DNA of 64,000 nucleotides from Xanthomonas rydalmerensis (GTDB lineage: Bacteria; Pseudomonadota; Gammaproteobacteria; Xanthomonadales; Xanthomonadaceae): contig NZ_CP126170.1 of assembly GCF_033170385.1 (NCBI RefSeq), positions 4,798,001 to 4,862,000 of the forward strand. Direction: 5' to 3'. The notes under the pieces are model-generated. The model ran no database searches and was not told where the DNA came from. It saw nothing but the letters and a program-made list of their open reading frames with translations. Made by a program: the position numbers and the translations under genes. Position 1 is the stretch's first letter, and every line of letters starts with the position of its first letter. Of the stretch, positions 1 to 13,711 are shown one piece after another.

Positions 1-344
1 CTGCCAAGGCGAAAGCAACTGCCAAGGCGAAAGCAACAGACGATGCTGTCGCTCTATCGCGCAAAGCACCGCATCTACCGACTTCGATTGGCACAACGGC
101 AAAACGCGCAGCCAACGCCGTGAAAGACACCAGCACTCCTTCAGAATCGCTGGTGACACGCAAGGCAGGACGCGCAGCGGCAGTCCTCCCGAAACGCAAC
201 GCAGCGCAACTCCGCATGACGGCAGTCGTACGCTTTGCAAACAACAGGAGCCCAGATAGGGACGTCCCGCAAGTCGAGGATGGGGAAAAGGAGGCCGACG
301 ATCGGCTTTTTCCGATTCCCCATTCCCGTTTCCCCATTCCCAGC
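1..344. other. Gene-free leader with simple repeats
   Basis: No credible gene is seen. The first 40 bases hold two copies of a GCCAAGGCGAAAGCAACT-like unit with hexamer periodicity. Bases about 308-340 hold the GATTCCCCATTCCCGTTTCC type of C/T-rich repeat, an intergenic pattern I associate with Xanthomonas genomes. An open frame on the plus strand starting at 120 is antisense to the nuclease gene and is only a GC-driven shadow. Confidence 0.5.
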
Positions 345-2117
<1,773 letters not shown>

Positions 2118-2210
2118 GTGATCACTCTCCTTGTTTGCGCCGGCACGCGACGGGCGCGGAAACGAATGCGCCGCCCGAAGGCGGCGCAGTGGCGTGCGGG
2201 AGGCGCAAGG

Positions 2211-2729
2211 TTACTTCAGGTTGGCCAGCATCCAGTCCACGGTGGCGTGGATCTGCTCCTCGGTCAGCCCGGGATTGCCGCCCTTCGGCGGCATGATGCC
2301 CCCATCGGGGCCGGTATAGCCCTCGATGGCATGCTTGTAGAGCGTCTCCTTGCCCTGCGCGATGCGCTTGTCCCAGTGCGCATGATCCAACGTCGGCGCC
2401 TTGCCCACGCCCGTGGTGTGGCAGGCGGTACACAGGTTGTTGAAGATGGTCTTGCCGTCGGTGGTGCCGCCGTAGGCCGCCTGCGCCGAGGCCTTGGCCA
2501 GCGCCGCCGCCTGGGCGGCGGCCTGCGCCGCGGCGCCGGTGCTGCCGGCATAGACCGCGCCGACCGGCGCGATGCGTTCCTCGGTGCGCTTTTGCGCGAT
2601 CGGCGACACCTCCGGCGGGATGGCCCGCTGCAGGTAATGCGCGAACACGATCAGGCCGATAGTGATCAGCACCAGCAGGCCGATCACCATCGAGAAGCGC
2701 TTGAGAAATTCGAGGTCGTAATTCCGCAC
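2211..2729 (-). CDS. Membrane-anchored cytochrome c5-type monohaem protein
   Basis: 172 residues from a GTG start at 2729, which has an AAAGGGGTG ribosome site just upstream; a longer in-frame extension to 3023 would run through the TetR gene and is rejected. Residues about 14-34 form one membrane anchor. An Ala-rich linker follows, then a class I cytochrome c domain with haem motif CTACH at 100-104 and the distal methionine in GGIMPPKGG (Met146). This is the usual architecture of Xanthomonadaceae cytochrome c5, a periplasmic electron carrier tethered to the inner membrane. The physiological partner, possibly a terminal oxidase, cannot be read from the neighbourhood. Confidence 0.9.
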   Translation of the reverse strand: MRNYDLEFLKRFSMVIGLLVLITIGLIVFAHYLQRAIPPEVSPIAQKRTEERIAPVGAVYAGSTGAAAQAAAQAAALAKASAQAAYGGTTDGKTIFNNLCTACHTTGVGKAPTLDHAHWDKRIAQGKETLYKHAIEGYTGPDGGIMPPKGGNPGLTEEQIHATVDWMLANLK

Positions 2730-2880
2730 ATCACACCCCTTTGGCACGTGGTAATCCGGACCACCGCTACGCGACCGAGTATAGCCAGCGTTTGCGCCGC
2801 GCGGCACGCCGCAATGGCACGGAATCGCAGGCGATGCGTGCTGCATCGCAGCAGTTCGGCGCAGGCGGCATGACGTCGGC

Positions 2881-3489
2881 TCAGGCGCTGCCCACCGCGC
2901 GCAGGCAGAACCCGCACACAGCCTCGACCAGGCGATCGCTGTCGCGCGGGCCGTCGCGGCTGGGCGCGGTCGGGCCGACCAGGGCCTCGGTATAGGCGCC
3001 GACCAGGCATGCGGCCGCCGCATCCAGGTCCTGCGCGGGGAACTCGCCCGCGGCCACGCCGTCGGCCAGGATGCCCTTGAACACGTCGCCGAGCAGGCGC
3101 CGGCAGCGGATGCGCTCGGCGTCCACCTCCGGCTCCACCGGCTCGGCGATGAAGGCGTAGGCCAGGCCGGGGCCGGCCAGGGCGCGGCGCACGAACGAGG
3201 CGATGGCGTCGCGCAGGCGCTGCGCCGCCGGCGCCGGCGTGGCGGCGATGGCGCGCAGGATGGTCAGCTCGTGCTCCACCGCCGCGGTCAGCACCTCCAC
3301 GAACAGTTCGGCCTTGGACGGGAAATGCCGGTAGATCAGCCCGGTCGAGACCCCGGCCTCGGCCGCCACCGCGGTCACCGGGGCGCCGCGGAAGCCGTCG
3401 GCGGCGATCAGCCGGCGCGCCGCCAGCAGGATCCGCTGGCGGTTGCCGGCGAGGCGTTCTTCCATCAGGGCGGAGCGTTTGTAGGCCAT
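2881..3489 (-). CDS. TetR/AcrR-family repressor, likely of the liu genes
   Basis: 202 residues. The N-terminal helix-turn-helix (about residues 16-62) is typical of the family: [20 protein letters not shown], then [19 protein letters not shown]. The C-terminal ligand domain ends with a cysteine-rich helix. It is transcribed away from liuA with about 130 bp between the start codons, the classic layout of a local repressor and its target. A near-palindrome at 3504-3516 sits where such a protein would bind. A possible -10 (TAGAAT on the minus strand, 3501-3496) is so close to the start codon that the transcript may be leaderless. Control of leucine catabolism is inferred from position only. Confidence 0.88.
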   Translation of the reverse strand: MAYKRSALMEERLAGNRQRILLAARRLIAADGFRGAPVTAVAAEAGVSTGLIYRHFPSKAELFVEVLTAAVEHELTILRAIAATPAPAAQRLRDAIASFVRRALAGPGLAYAFIAEPVEPEVDAERIRCRRLLGDVFKGILADGVAAGEFPAQDLDAAAACLVGAYTEALVGPTAPSRDGPRDSDRLVEAVCGFCLRAVGSA

Positions 3490-3503
3490 GGCGTGATTCT
3501 AAG

Positions 3504-3516
3504 TTCAATTAATGAA
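3504..3516. promoter_or_regulatory. Putative TetR operator between the repressor gene and liuA
   Basis: TTCAATTAATGAA is a near-perfect inverted repeat (TTCA/TGAA arms) in a locally AT-rich stretch of an otherwise GC-rich region. It lies 15 bp upstream of the TetR start and about 106 bp upstream of liuA. Its place suggests an operator; no binding evidence exists in the sequence itself. Confidence 0.45.
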
Positions 3517-3621
3517 TTTCTGTTCACTTCTTTGCCGTTCCCGGCTACGCTGGGCGCTCTTGCCCGGCGCGGGTCCGATTCTAGGCGCCGCCGGCCACCC
3601 GCCATTCCCGGAGTTGCCGCC

Positions 3622-4785
3622 ATGCTGATGCCGTCGTTGAATTTCGAGTTGGGCGAGGAGGTCGACCTGCTGCGCGACAGCGTCGCCGCCTTCGCCGCGC
3701 GCGAGATCGCGCCGCTGGCCGAGCAGGCCGACCGCGACAACGCCTTCCCTGCGCCGCTGTGGCGCAAGCTCGGCGAGCAGGGCCTGCTCGGCCTCACCGT
3801 CGAGGAGGAATACGGCGGCAGTGCGATGGGCTACCTGGCGCACGTGGTGGCGATGGAGGAGATCTCGCGGGCCTGCGGCGCGATCGGCCTGTCCTACGGC
3901 GCGCATTCGAACCTGTGCGTGAACCAGTTGCGCAAGAATGCCAGCCCGGCGCAGAAGGCGCGCTACCTGCCCAAGCTGTGCAGCGGCGAGCACGTCGGCG
4001 CGCTGGCGATGAGCGAGCCGGGCGCCGGCTCGGACGTGGTGTCGATGAAGCTGCGCGCCGAGGCCCGCGGCGACCGCTACGTGCTCAACGGCAACAAGAT
4101 GTGGATCACCAACGGCCCCGACGCCGACGTACTGGTGGTCTACGCCAAGACCGACCCGAGCGGCGGCGCGCGCGGCATCACCGCATTCATCGTCGAGAAG
4201 GGCATGTCCGGCTTCAGCACCGCGCAGAAGCTGGACAAGCTCGGCATGCGCGGCTCCAACACCTGCGAGCTGGTGTTCCAGGACTGCGAGGTGCCGGCGG
4301 AGAACGTACTCGGCGAAGTGGGCGGCGGCGTGCGCGTGCTGATGTCCGGCCTGGACTACGAGCGCGTGGTGCTGTCCGGCGGTCCGCTGGGGCTGATGGC
4401 GGCGGCGCTGGATGTGGTGCTGCCCTACGTGCACGAGCGCCGCCAGTTCGGCGAGCCGATCGGCAGCTTCCAGCTGATGCAGGGCAAGCTGGCCGACATG
4501 TACGTGGGCCTCAACGCCTGCCGCGCCTATGTGTACGCGGTGGCGCGCGCCTGCGACGCCGGCCGCACCACCCGCCAGGACGCCGCCGGCGCGATCCTCT
4601 ACGCCGCCGAGAAGGCGACCTGGCTGACCGGCCAGGCGATCCAGGTGCTGGGCGGCAACGGCTACATCAACGACTATCCGACCGGGCGCCTGTGGCGCGA
4701 TGCCAAGCTCTACGAGATCGGCGCGGGCACCTCGGAGATCCGCCGCATGCTGATCGGCCGCGAGCTGTTCGAGCGGACCAAGTGA
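3622..4785 (+). CDS. liuA: Isovaleryl-CoA dehydrogenase
   Basis: 387 residues, the normal length of the family. It oxidises isovaleryl-CoA to 3-methylcrotonyl-CoA in leucine breakdown, passing electrons to ETF. The acyl-CoA dehydrogenase fold is clear: [15 protein letters not shown] and [21 protein letters not shown] in the middle domain, [20 protein letters not shown] at the C-terminus. The glutamate in [15 protein letters not shown] (Glu247) sits where isovaleryl-CoA dehydrogenases, unlike most relatives, place the catalytic base, which supports the specific name. The start at 3622 has GGAG about 8 bp upstream; a longer open frame from 3271 overlaps the repressor and is rejected. It heads the liuA-liuB-liuD series. 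Confidence 0.93.
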   Translation: MLMPSLNFELGEEVDLLRDSVAAFAAREIAPLAEQADRDNAFPAPLWRKLGEQGLLGLTVEEEYGGSAMGYLAHVVAMEEISRACGAIGLSYGAHSNLCVNQLRKNASPAQKARYLPKLCSGEHVGALAMSEPGAGSDVVSMKLRAEARGDRYVLNGNKMWITNGPDADVLVVYAKTDPSGGARGITAFIVEKGMSGFSTAQKLDKLGMRGSNTCELVFQDCEVPAENVLGEVGGGVRVLMSGLDYERVVLSGGPLGLMAAALDVVLPYVHERRQFGEPIGSFQLMQGKLADMYVGLNACRAYVYAVARACDAGRTTRQDAAGAILYAAEKATWLTGQAIQVLGGNGYINDYPTGRLWRDAKLYEIGAGTSEIRRMLIGRELFERTK

Positions 4786-4834
4786 TGCGCTGCGAAAGAG
4801 GTATGGGCCGAAAGGCCGTTCCGACGTCACCGCG

Positions 4835-4858
4835 GCGGGGCTGAAGCCCCTCCCACAT
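4835..4858. repeat. Dispersed palindrome, GGGGCTGAAGCCCC type
   Basis: GGCGGGGCTGAAGCCCCTCCCAC lies in the 110-bp gap between liuA and liuB. The same unit recurs at 17981-18005, 20481-20510 and, inverted, at 20645-20670. It is a REP-like intergenic element and could form an mRNA hairpin between the two genes. Confidence 0.75.
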
Positions 4859-4897
4859 TCGCCGCCCAACCTTCCCTCCTCCCTCCACGGCCCAGCC

Positions 4898-6508
<1,611 letters not shown>

Positions 6509-6649
6509 GTGGGCGCATGCGCTCGGGGTGGCAGGCGCGTGCGCGCCGGGAGCGGCGGTGGCCATGCAGGTGGTCGCTGACGATTCCGGCAGCAGCGTGT
6601 CCGGCAATGGACTCCACGATCGGCTCTGCGGCGGTCGACGCGATTGCCT

Positions 6650-6790
6650 CCGCTTTTGCTCCTGCTTTTGCTCCTGCTTTTGCTCCTGCTTTTGCTCCTG
6701 CTTTTGCTCTTGCTCCTGCTTTTGCTCTTGCTCCTGCGTTTGCTCTTGCTCCTGCGTTTGCTCTTGCTCCTGCGTTTGCTCTTGCTTTGC
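6650..6790. repeat. GCT-phased hexamer tandem array
   Basis: Alternating GCTTTT, GCTCCT, GCTCTT and GCGTTT hexamers run for about 140 bp, first with a 12-bp and then an 18-bp higher-order period. The pattern implies slipped-strand expansion. No spacers of unique sequence are present, so it is not a CRISPR array. Confidence 0.9.
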
Positions 6791-6970
6791 CTTTGACTTA
6801 CCGGGCCCCCTCGGCGCGGCAGTCGCGGCGGGCGAATACCCGAAGGGCGACGCGCAGGATGCGCGTCGTTTTTCGCCGGCACATGGATGTGCCGGCGAAA
6901 AATGCCCGTCGTGGCTGCGAACCCGGAGCGCGTAGCGCGGAGGGCGCGCTGCGGGGTGTGCTTTCTTTTG

Positions 6971-7004
6971 GTTACTTTTCTTTGCACAAGCAAAGAAAAG
7001 TAAC
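6971..7004. repeat. 15-bp perfect hairpin, TTACTTTTCTTTGC family
   Basis: GTTACTTTTCTTTGC, a 4-base loop ACAA, then the exact inverse complement. A second copy at 7192-7228 has one extra G in the right arm. I associate this element with intergenic repeats of Xanthomonas genomes that often give rise to spurious predicted proteins. Confidence 0.85.
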
Positions 7005-7062
7005 TCGCCGCAAGGCGAAAGCTTTGCTCTTGCACTTGCTGCTACGGCGGCGGCCGCTGAAT

Positions 7063-7131
7063 TGTAGGAGCGGCTTTAGCCGCGACAGCGCGAGTCCATT
7101 CTGCCTGTCGCGGCTAAAGCCGCTCCTACAG
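7063..7131. repeat. Inverted pair of GTAGGAGCGGCTTTAGCCGCGAC units
   Basis: Two REP-like units face each other: TGTAGGAGCGGCTTTAGCCG at the left and its inverse complement at the right, about 20 bp apart. Each unit is also internally palindromic (CGGCTTTAGCCG). Closely related pairs occur at 18144-18210 and 60010-60078. Confidence 0.88.
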
Positions 7132-7668
7132 ACCTTCTCGCCTGACACACAAACTTCGAGCAACAGCAAAGGCTTTCGCCCTTGCGGGCGAGTTACTTTT
7201 CTTTGCTCGCGCAAAGAAAAGGTAACCAAAAGAAAGCGCGCCCTGCCTCGCGCCCTCCGCGCTGCGCGCTCCGGGTCCGCGTCCAGCCCGGGGATCCGCG
7301 GAAGGGGCTTGTCTGCTTCGCAGCCAAGTCCGGGGCAGTCGCCTCACGGCGCCAGCCCGCCCGCCGGGGCGAAGCAGTGCTTCGCCTTTTTCCGGCGAGC
7401 CCTGCCCCTGCCGCGGACGGCGCACGTCCCTGTGCGCCGCCCCTTCGGGGTTTTTCCCCGCGCTGGCCGCCGCTTCGGAAGGGAACCCGGTAAATCAAAA
7501 GCTGGGGCAGCAGCCAAAGCACAGCAACAGCAACAGCAAAGGCAAGTGCAACGGCGGCCGCAACCGCTATCGCTACGGCTGCTCCGGTTGAGCACCTCCA
7601 ACGCAACTCTTGCGCGCGTCTGCGCACCGCAAGCGCAACACCTCTAACCCTTTTCCAGGCACCCGACC

Positions 7669-9678
<2,010 letters not shown>

Positions 9679-9757
9679 GCGGCACGCGCCAGGCCGCGGT
9701 CGCCAAGGCCGCGGCAAGGCGTCACACTCGGCGCTGGTCCCTCGCCGTGCCTGCGCC

Positions 9758-10498
9758 ATGAAACTCACTGCCCACGTTCTCGACGGCCACACCCTGGACG
9801 TGCGCCCGGCGCCGCGCGAGCGGCCGTGGATGGACCAGACCGCCGAGCGCTACGCCTACCGCTGCCTGCCGCTGGACATCGCCAACGCGCACGGCTGGGA
9901 ATTGCTGTGCCAGACCGCGTTCGAGGCCGAGTGGAACGGCGGCAACGCGCTCGACGACCTGCGCGTGCAGCCGCCGCCGGGCACGCACGCGCCGGCAGTC
10001 AGCCACTTCGGCTACGGCGTGCTCACCTTCCATGTGCCGTGCCTGTTCCGCACCGAGGCAGGCGTGGATCTGTACGTCACTGCGCCGGTGAACCGGCCCA
10101 AGGACGGCATCGCCGGGCTTACCGGGCTGATCGAGACCGATTGGAGCCCGTACACCTTCACCATGAACTGGCAGTTCACCCGCCCCGGCCGGGTGCGGTT
10201 CGAGGCCGGCGAGCCGTTCTGCCACTTTTTCCCGGTGCAGCGCCGCGTCCTGGCCGAGACCGAGCCGAGCTGGCAGCCGCTGTCGCAAACGCCGGAACTG
10301 GAACGCGAGCACCAGGAATGGATGCGCAGCCGCGGGCAGTTCCTGCACGAGCTGGAACAGCCCGACTCCAACGCCAGCCGCGAAGGCTGGCAGCGCAGCT
10401 ACTTCCGCGGACCGGCGCCGGGGCAGTGCCCGGCCGGCGTGGAGCACCGGGTGAAACTGCGGCTGGCACCGTTCACCCGCGGCGACGACGTGGCGTGA
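9758..10498 (+). CDS. Conserved protein of unknown function, DUF6065-like
   Basis: 246 residues, no signal peptide and no membrane segment. Recognisable features are the PVNRPKDGIAGLTGLIETDW block followed by a Trp/Phe-rich beta segment (SPYTFTMNWQFTRPGRVRF) and FPVQ. The pattern agrees with what I recall of the DUF6065 family; the biochemical role is unknown. It lies 80 bp downstream of liuD on the same strand and may be cotranscribed with it. The C-terminus, with EHQEWMRSRGQFLHELE, is helical and charged. Confidence 0.65.
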   Translation: MKLTAHVLDGHTLDVRPAPRERPWMDQTAERYAYRCLPLDIANAHGWELLCQTAFEAEWNGGNALDDLRVQPPPGTHAPAVSHFGYGVLTFHVPCLFRTEAGVDLYVTAPVNRPKDGIAGLTGLIETDWSPYTFTMNWQFTRPGRVRFEAGEPFCHFFPVQRRVLAETEPSWQPLSQTPELEREHQEWMRSRGQFLHELEQPDSNASREGWQRSYFRGPAPGQCPAGVEHRVKLRLAPFTRGDDVA

Positions 10499-10505
10499 GG
10501 GCGGC

Positions 10506-10886
10506 TCAGCGCGGGTGGCGCTGGCGCACGCGCGTGGACAGGCGGAACACGCCGTAGGCCAACAGCATGCCCAGGCCCCCGGCAACGGCATGCGCCCAGT
10601 CGAACACGCGCGGGCCGAGGCCGCCGGCCTGGTCGCCCCACAGATTGAACAGCACCAGGACGATGGCGGTGAGCCCCAATCCGGCCAGGAACGCGGCGCG
10701 ATTGGCGCCGAGCGCATAGAACAGGAACGGCAGGCCCAGCCCGACCAGGAAATGCACCGGGAAGAAGTACACCGAACCGTAAGGCCGCAGCAGCGACCAG
10801 ACGATGGCAGCGAAGACCGCGACGAACACGAACAGGCCCAGCGAAAGCGCGCGGGTCTTGGCGGGGGGAAGGCGTGGCTCGGTCAT
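10506..10886 (-). CDS. Small integral membrane protein
   Basis: 126 residues. Four hydrophobic stretches are visible (around residues 14-33, 42-58, 63-81 and 93-113), with a basic C-terminal tail. AGGTGA lies a few bases upstream of the ATG at 10886. I do not recognise the family. It converges on the DUF6065-like gene, with only 7 bp between the two stops. Confidence 0.7.
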   Translation of the reverse strand: MTEPRLPPAKTRALSLGLFVFVAVFAAIVWSLLRPYGSVYFFPVHFLVGLGLPFLFYALGANRAAFLAGLGLTAIVLVLFNLWGDQAGGLGPRVFDWAHAVAGGLGMLLAYGVFRLSTRVRQRHPR

Positions 10887-10971
10887 GCGTCACCTGCGGG
10901 CAATCGTCGACCGTAGCCGAGGGCGGATCACGGCCCGGTCAAGACTGCGCGCAGCGCTCGGCTGCAGGCGC

Positions 10972-11535
10972 TCAATGCGCGGTGCGGCACCACTGCCGCT
11001 CGCACGGCACGCCATCGCGGTTGCCGTCCATCTCCACGCCCGGGCAATGCTGCAGGAAGTACATCGCTTCGGCGCAGGACGTCATCTGCGCGCAATGCGT
11101 GCGACCGTCGCACTGGAACGCGGGCGCTGTCGCCGGCGAGGCGTGCGCAGTGGCGGCTGGCGCAGCGGGTGATGGTGGCGCTGTGGTGGCTGCCTGCGGG
11201 GCCGCCACGAAGCGCAGCGCCGCGTAGGCGGCGAGCGCGAGCACCGCCAGCAGCATCAGCACGCCGAGCCAGCGGCCGCGACGCGTGCGCGGTGCGGCCA
11301 CCGCGCGCGCCTGCACCGCCGGCGCACGGCCGGGCCGCATCACCCGCAACGCCCGCGGCCGCCCCTGCGCGTCGTGCTCCAGGTCGAAGGAGATCAGCTC
11401 GCCCACCCGCGGGGGCACGCCGTCGTCGGGAAACGCCGCGCGTTGCACCTCGGCTTCGGTCTCGCGATGCGCCAAGCGCACCCGGCCGCAGCCGCGCTCC
11501 TCGTCCCACTGAATCAAGGTCCCGTGCGTACGCAT
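10972..11535 (-). CDS. Cold-shock-like domain, membrane anchor and Excalibur domain protein
   Basis: 187 residues, starting at 11535. Residues 1 to about 70 resemble a cold-shock domain (GTLIQWDEERGCGRVRL, then GELISFDLEHDAQGRPRAL). One hydrophobic segment follows (WLGVLMLLAVLALAAYAALRF, about residues 93-113), then an Ala/Pro/Thr-rich linker. The C-terminus is an Excalibur-type calcium-binding motif: CAQMTSCAEAMYFLQHCPG, then DGNRDGVPCERQWC, with paired cysteines and a DxDxDG-like loop. An N-terminal nucleic-acid-binding fold in the cytoplasm coupled through one span to an extracytoplasmic calcium motif is an unusual combination; function unknown. In-frame extensions upstream lack a ribosome site. 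Confidence 0.8.
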   Translation of the reverse strand: MRTHGTLIQWDEERGCGRVRLAHRETEAEVQRAAFPDDGVPPRVGELISFDLEHDAQGRPRALRVMRPGRAPAVQARAVAAPRTRRGRWLGVLMLLAVLALAAYAALRFVAAPQAATTAPPSPAAPAATAHASPATAPAFQCDGRTHCAQMTSCAEAMYFLQHCPGVEMDGNRDGVPCERQWCRTAH

Positions 11536-12271
11536 GGCGTCACCGCAAGAAAGTGCATCGCCGCGGTGGACGCCGCCGTGCCCGGTGCGTCCACCGTCCC
11601 CACCGCGCCTGCCCGCTCCCGCCAGCGCAGCCCCGCGCGCAGCATGCCACGGCCGGAGTATCCGCGCTGGCCTGCCGCGACCGCTGCATGCAGGCCCGGC
11701 TGCGTTGGCATGACCCGCCGTCCGCTTGCTGCCGCAGCGTCGGCGGGCGCAACTGTCTACCACCGGCTGCGCGGCGCTCGCTAGAGTCCGAAGCGTCGAG
11801 CAACGCCGACGCCCGCACACCGCGCGGCGCTGGCGATCGACGCGCAACCCGGCATCGCGGCCGCCGCATGGCGCCGCCCCCGCAGCATTCGTCCCCCGAT
11901 GCTGCCTGCCGGGCCCGCGCGTTTCCCCCACGCTCGACGCAACACGATCCTTCAGCGCAGTTGCCTTCCACACGGGGTCAGGAGAGCGACATGGACATGT
12001 CTTCGGTCCGCTAGGCCGTTTCCACCGCATCGCCGCTTCCACGGCTTCGCCGCCGCGTCCGCGCGGCGGAAGTGGACGCTGCACCTCCCAATGCATCTCT
12101 CGCTTCGTCTGCGCGCGCAGCCGGATGCATGCGCGTGCCTGTGGCACGGCGGGAGTCCCTCATCGCGGCCGCGCAGCAGCGCGGGCGTGCGGCCGGTCCG
12201 GGGCCAGGGGATGTCCGGACACAGGACGCGGCATTGCCGCACGCACCGACGCACACGACCGGAGGTCCATC
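11536..12271. other. Long gene-poor gap before the CxxCH protein gene
   Basis: 735 bp with no gene I can support. Open frames exist on both strands but have Arg/Ala/Pro-rich shadow composition. The one notable item is a very short frame (11991-12014) behind a strong ribosome site, described separately. The base composition looks slightly less GC-biased than the flanks. Confidence 0.5.
11991..12014 (+). other. Seven-codon minicistron with strong ribosome site
   Basis: AGGAGAG at 11980-11986 precedes ATG at 11991 and the frame MDMSSVR-stop. It could be a leader peptide for the gene at 12272, or the start of a decayed gene. There is no attenuator structure I can point to. Confidence 0.25.
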
Positions 12272-13618
12272 ATGCACCTGCCCCATCCGCGCATTCTCGC
12301 CATCGCCACCGCGCTGACTCTCGCAAGCGGCGCCGCCTCCGCAGGGCGGTTTCCGGATTTCGGCTACGCGCCGCCATCCACCTATACAGGGCCGGTGTTC
12401 CAGCTCAGCCAGGACTATCCGCAGCAGCCGCCCAGCGGCCCGTTGCCAAGCTTCTTCCAGAAACTGCCCCGACCGCTGACCAACAACTTCGAAACCTGGC
12501 GCGGCTATGCCGACGCGGTAAAGACCTACTGCCTGGAAGGCAACGTCGAAAGCGACTGGTACGTGCAGAACAACAAGCTACGGCGCTGGTACCACGCCCC
12601 CTGGCAGCACTACGGCCCGCACGGCCGCGAAGGCGTGCACGGGCTGACCCAGGAAGCGCCGATCCAGGCCAAGCAACTGGCGCCGACCCAGCTCACCTCC
12701 GGCCAGACCTTCGCGGTCGGCATCTACAACGATGTCGGCGGCTATACCTTCGGCCAGGTGTGGAAGGATCGGCAGAATCCGGATCCCAGCTTCACCACCA
12801 AGCCCAACACCTTCCGCGACGGCACCGTGGTGTGCAAGGCGCTGTTCGCCGACGTGGACCTGAGCCAGGTGCCGTTCCTGCAGAACCCGGTGCTGTGGAA
12901 CGCCTGGGTGCCGAACAGCTACGGTTCCACCGACCGCACGTTCAAGAAGGTGGCGCTGATCCAGATGGACTTCGCCGTGCGCGACAGCCGCATTCCCGGT
13001 ACCGGCTGGATCTTCGGCACCTTCCAGTACAACGGCGCGGTCAGCGGCAAGCCGGGCTGGCAGAACCTGGTGCCGGTGGGCGTGATGTGGGGCAACGATC
13101 CGCAGAACAGCAGCGACGACTACACCAACAAGCAGCCGACCCGAACCCGGATCAATCCGCGCATCCTGCAATCGGCGATCAACGCCAAGCCGGAACTGCC
13201 GCCGACCCACCTGGGCTGGAACGGCCGCCTCAACGGCCCGGTGGACAATCCGGTCAGTTCCTGCATGAGCTGCCACATGACCGCCGAGTCGCCGCAGCTC
13301 TCGCCGATGAACCCGACCTTCCAGACCGACCAGAAAAAGATCCCGCCGGTCGGCTCCAAGGAATGGATGCGCTGGTTCCAGAACATTCCGGCCGGGCAGC
13401 CGTTCGACGCGGCGGCAAAGAGCACCGACTACAGCCTGCAGCTGGCCGGCGGCATCGCCAACTTCTACGAATGGAAATGCACCCAGGACGGCGTGTTCGT
13501 CCGCGGCGGCAACCTGTGCGAGCAGAGCAAGACGCCGCTGAAGCTGATGCAGTCCACCACGCCGCCGCCGACGGTGTACCCGGTCGAGCGCGGGCCGAGC
13601 AACCAGGACCAGGAATAA
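12272..13618 (+). CDS. Secreted protein with CxxCH haem-binding motif, function unknown
   Basis: 448 residues. GGAGG lies 6 bp before the ATG. A signal peptide ends near residue 25 (ASGAASAG). The mature protein is rich in aromatic residues, and near residues 329-335 carries SCMSCHM, a CxxCH motif of a covalently bound haem c; only one such motif is visible. Around it are WNGRLNGPVDNPVSS and MTAESPQ. Other blocks are FGQVWKDRQNPDPSF and MDFAVRDSRIPGTGWIFGTF. It could be an orphan periplasmic cytochrome-like protein; I do not recognise the family or its partner. It stands alone, after a 735-bp gap, and converges on the next gene. Confidence 0.72.
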   Translation: MHLPHPRILAIATALTLASGAASAGRFPDFGYAPPSTYTGPVFQLSQDYPQQPPSGPLPSFFQKLPRPLTNNFETWRGYADAVKTYCLEGNVESDWYVQNNKLRRWYHAPWQHYGPHGREGVHGLTQEAPIQAKQLAPTQLTSGQTFAVGIYNDVGGYTFGQVWKDRQNPDPSFTTKPNTFRDGTVVCKALFADVDLSQVPFLQNPVLWNAWVPNSYGSTDRTFKKVALIQMDFAVRDSRIPGTGWIFGTFQYNGAVSGKPGWQNLVPVGVMWGNDPQNSSDDYTNKQPTRTRINPRILQSAINAKPELPPTHLGWNGRLNGPVDNPVSSCMSCHMTAESPQLSPMNPTFQTDQKKIPPVGSKEWMRWFQNIPAGQPFDAAAKSTDYSLQLAGGIANFYEWKCTQDGVFVRGGNLCEQSKTPLKLMQSTTPPPTVYPVERGPSNQDQE

Positions 13619-13633
13619 GCACGGCAATGCCCT

Positions 13634-13666
13634 GCCTGCCGCGCACCGCCCACGGCGCCGGCAGGC
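13634..13666. terminator. Stem-loop between convergent genes
   Basis: GCCTGCCG and CGGCAGGC form an 8-bp stem 16 bp after the stop of the CxxCH gene, before the convergent gene that ends at 13712. There is no T-run, so a terminator role is only inferred. Confidence 0.35.
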
Positions 13667-13711
13667 AAGGCCTTCACCGAACGCGACAAAACTGGTGCCG
13701 ATGGACGGGCG

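Larger units (their letters stand above)
6509..7668. repeat. Repeat mosaic between liuB and liuD
   Basis: No credible gene in 1.16 kb. From left to right there is a GCT-phased hexamer array (about 6650-6790), a 15-bp perfect hairpin, a pair of inverted 23-bp REP-like units (7063-7131), another copy of the TTACTTTTCTTTGC hairpin (7192-7228), a C/G-rich stretch, and an AGCAACAGCAACAGC-type array near 7500-7550. Open frames here translate to low-complexity or repeated peptides on both strands and are not believable proteins. The tract probably grew by successive repeat insertion inside an operon. Confidence 0.8.

Noticed and set aside
2211..3023. Extended cytochrome c protein starting at 3023
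   Set aside because: The extension is antisense-like Arg-rich sequence through the TetR gene; a GTG at 2729 with a good ribosome site gives the normal protein.
6650..6790. Possible CRISPR array
   Set aside because: Units are 6-18 bp tandem repeats with no unique spacers, and no cas gene is present.
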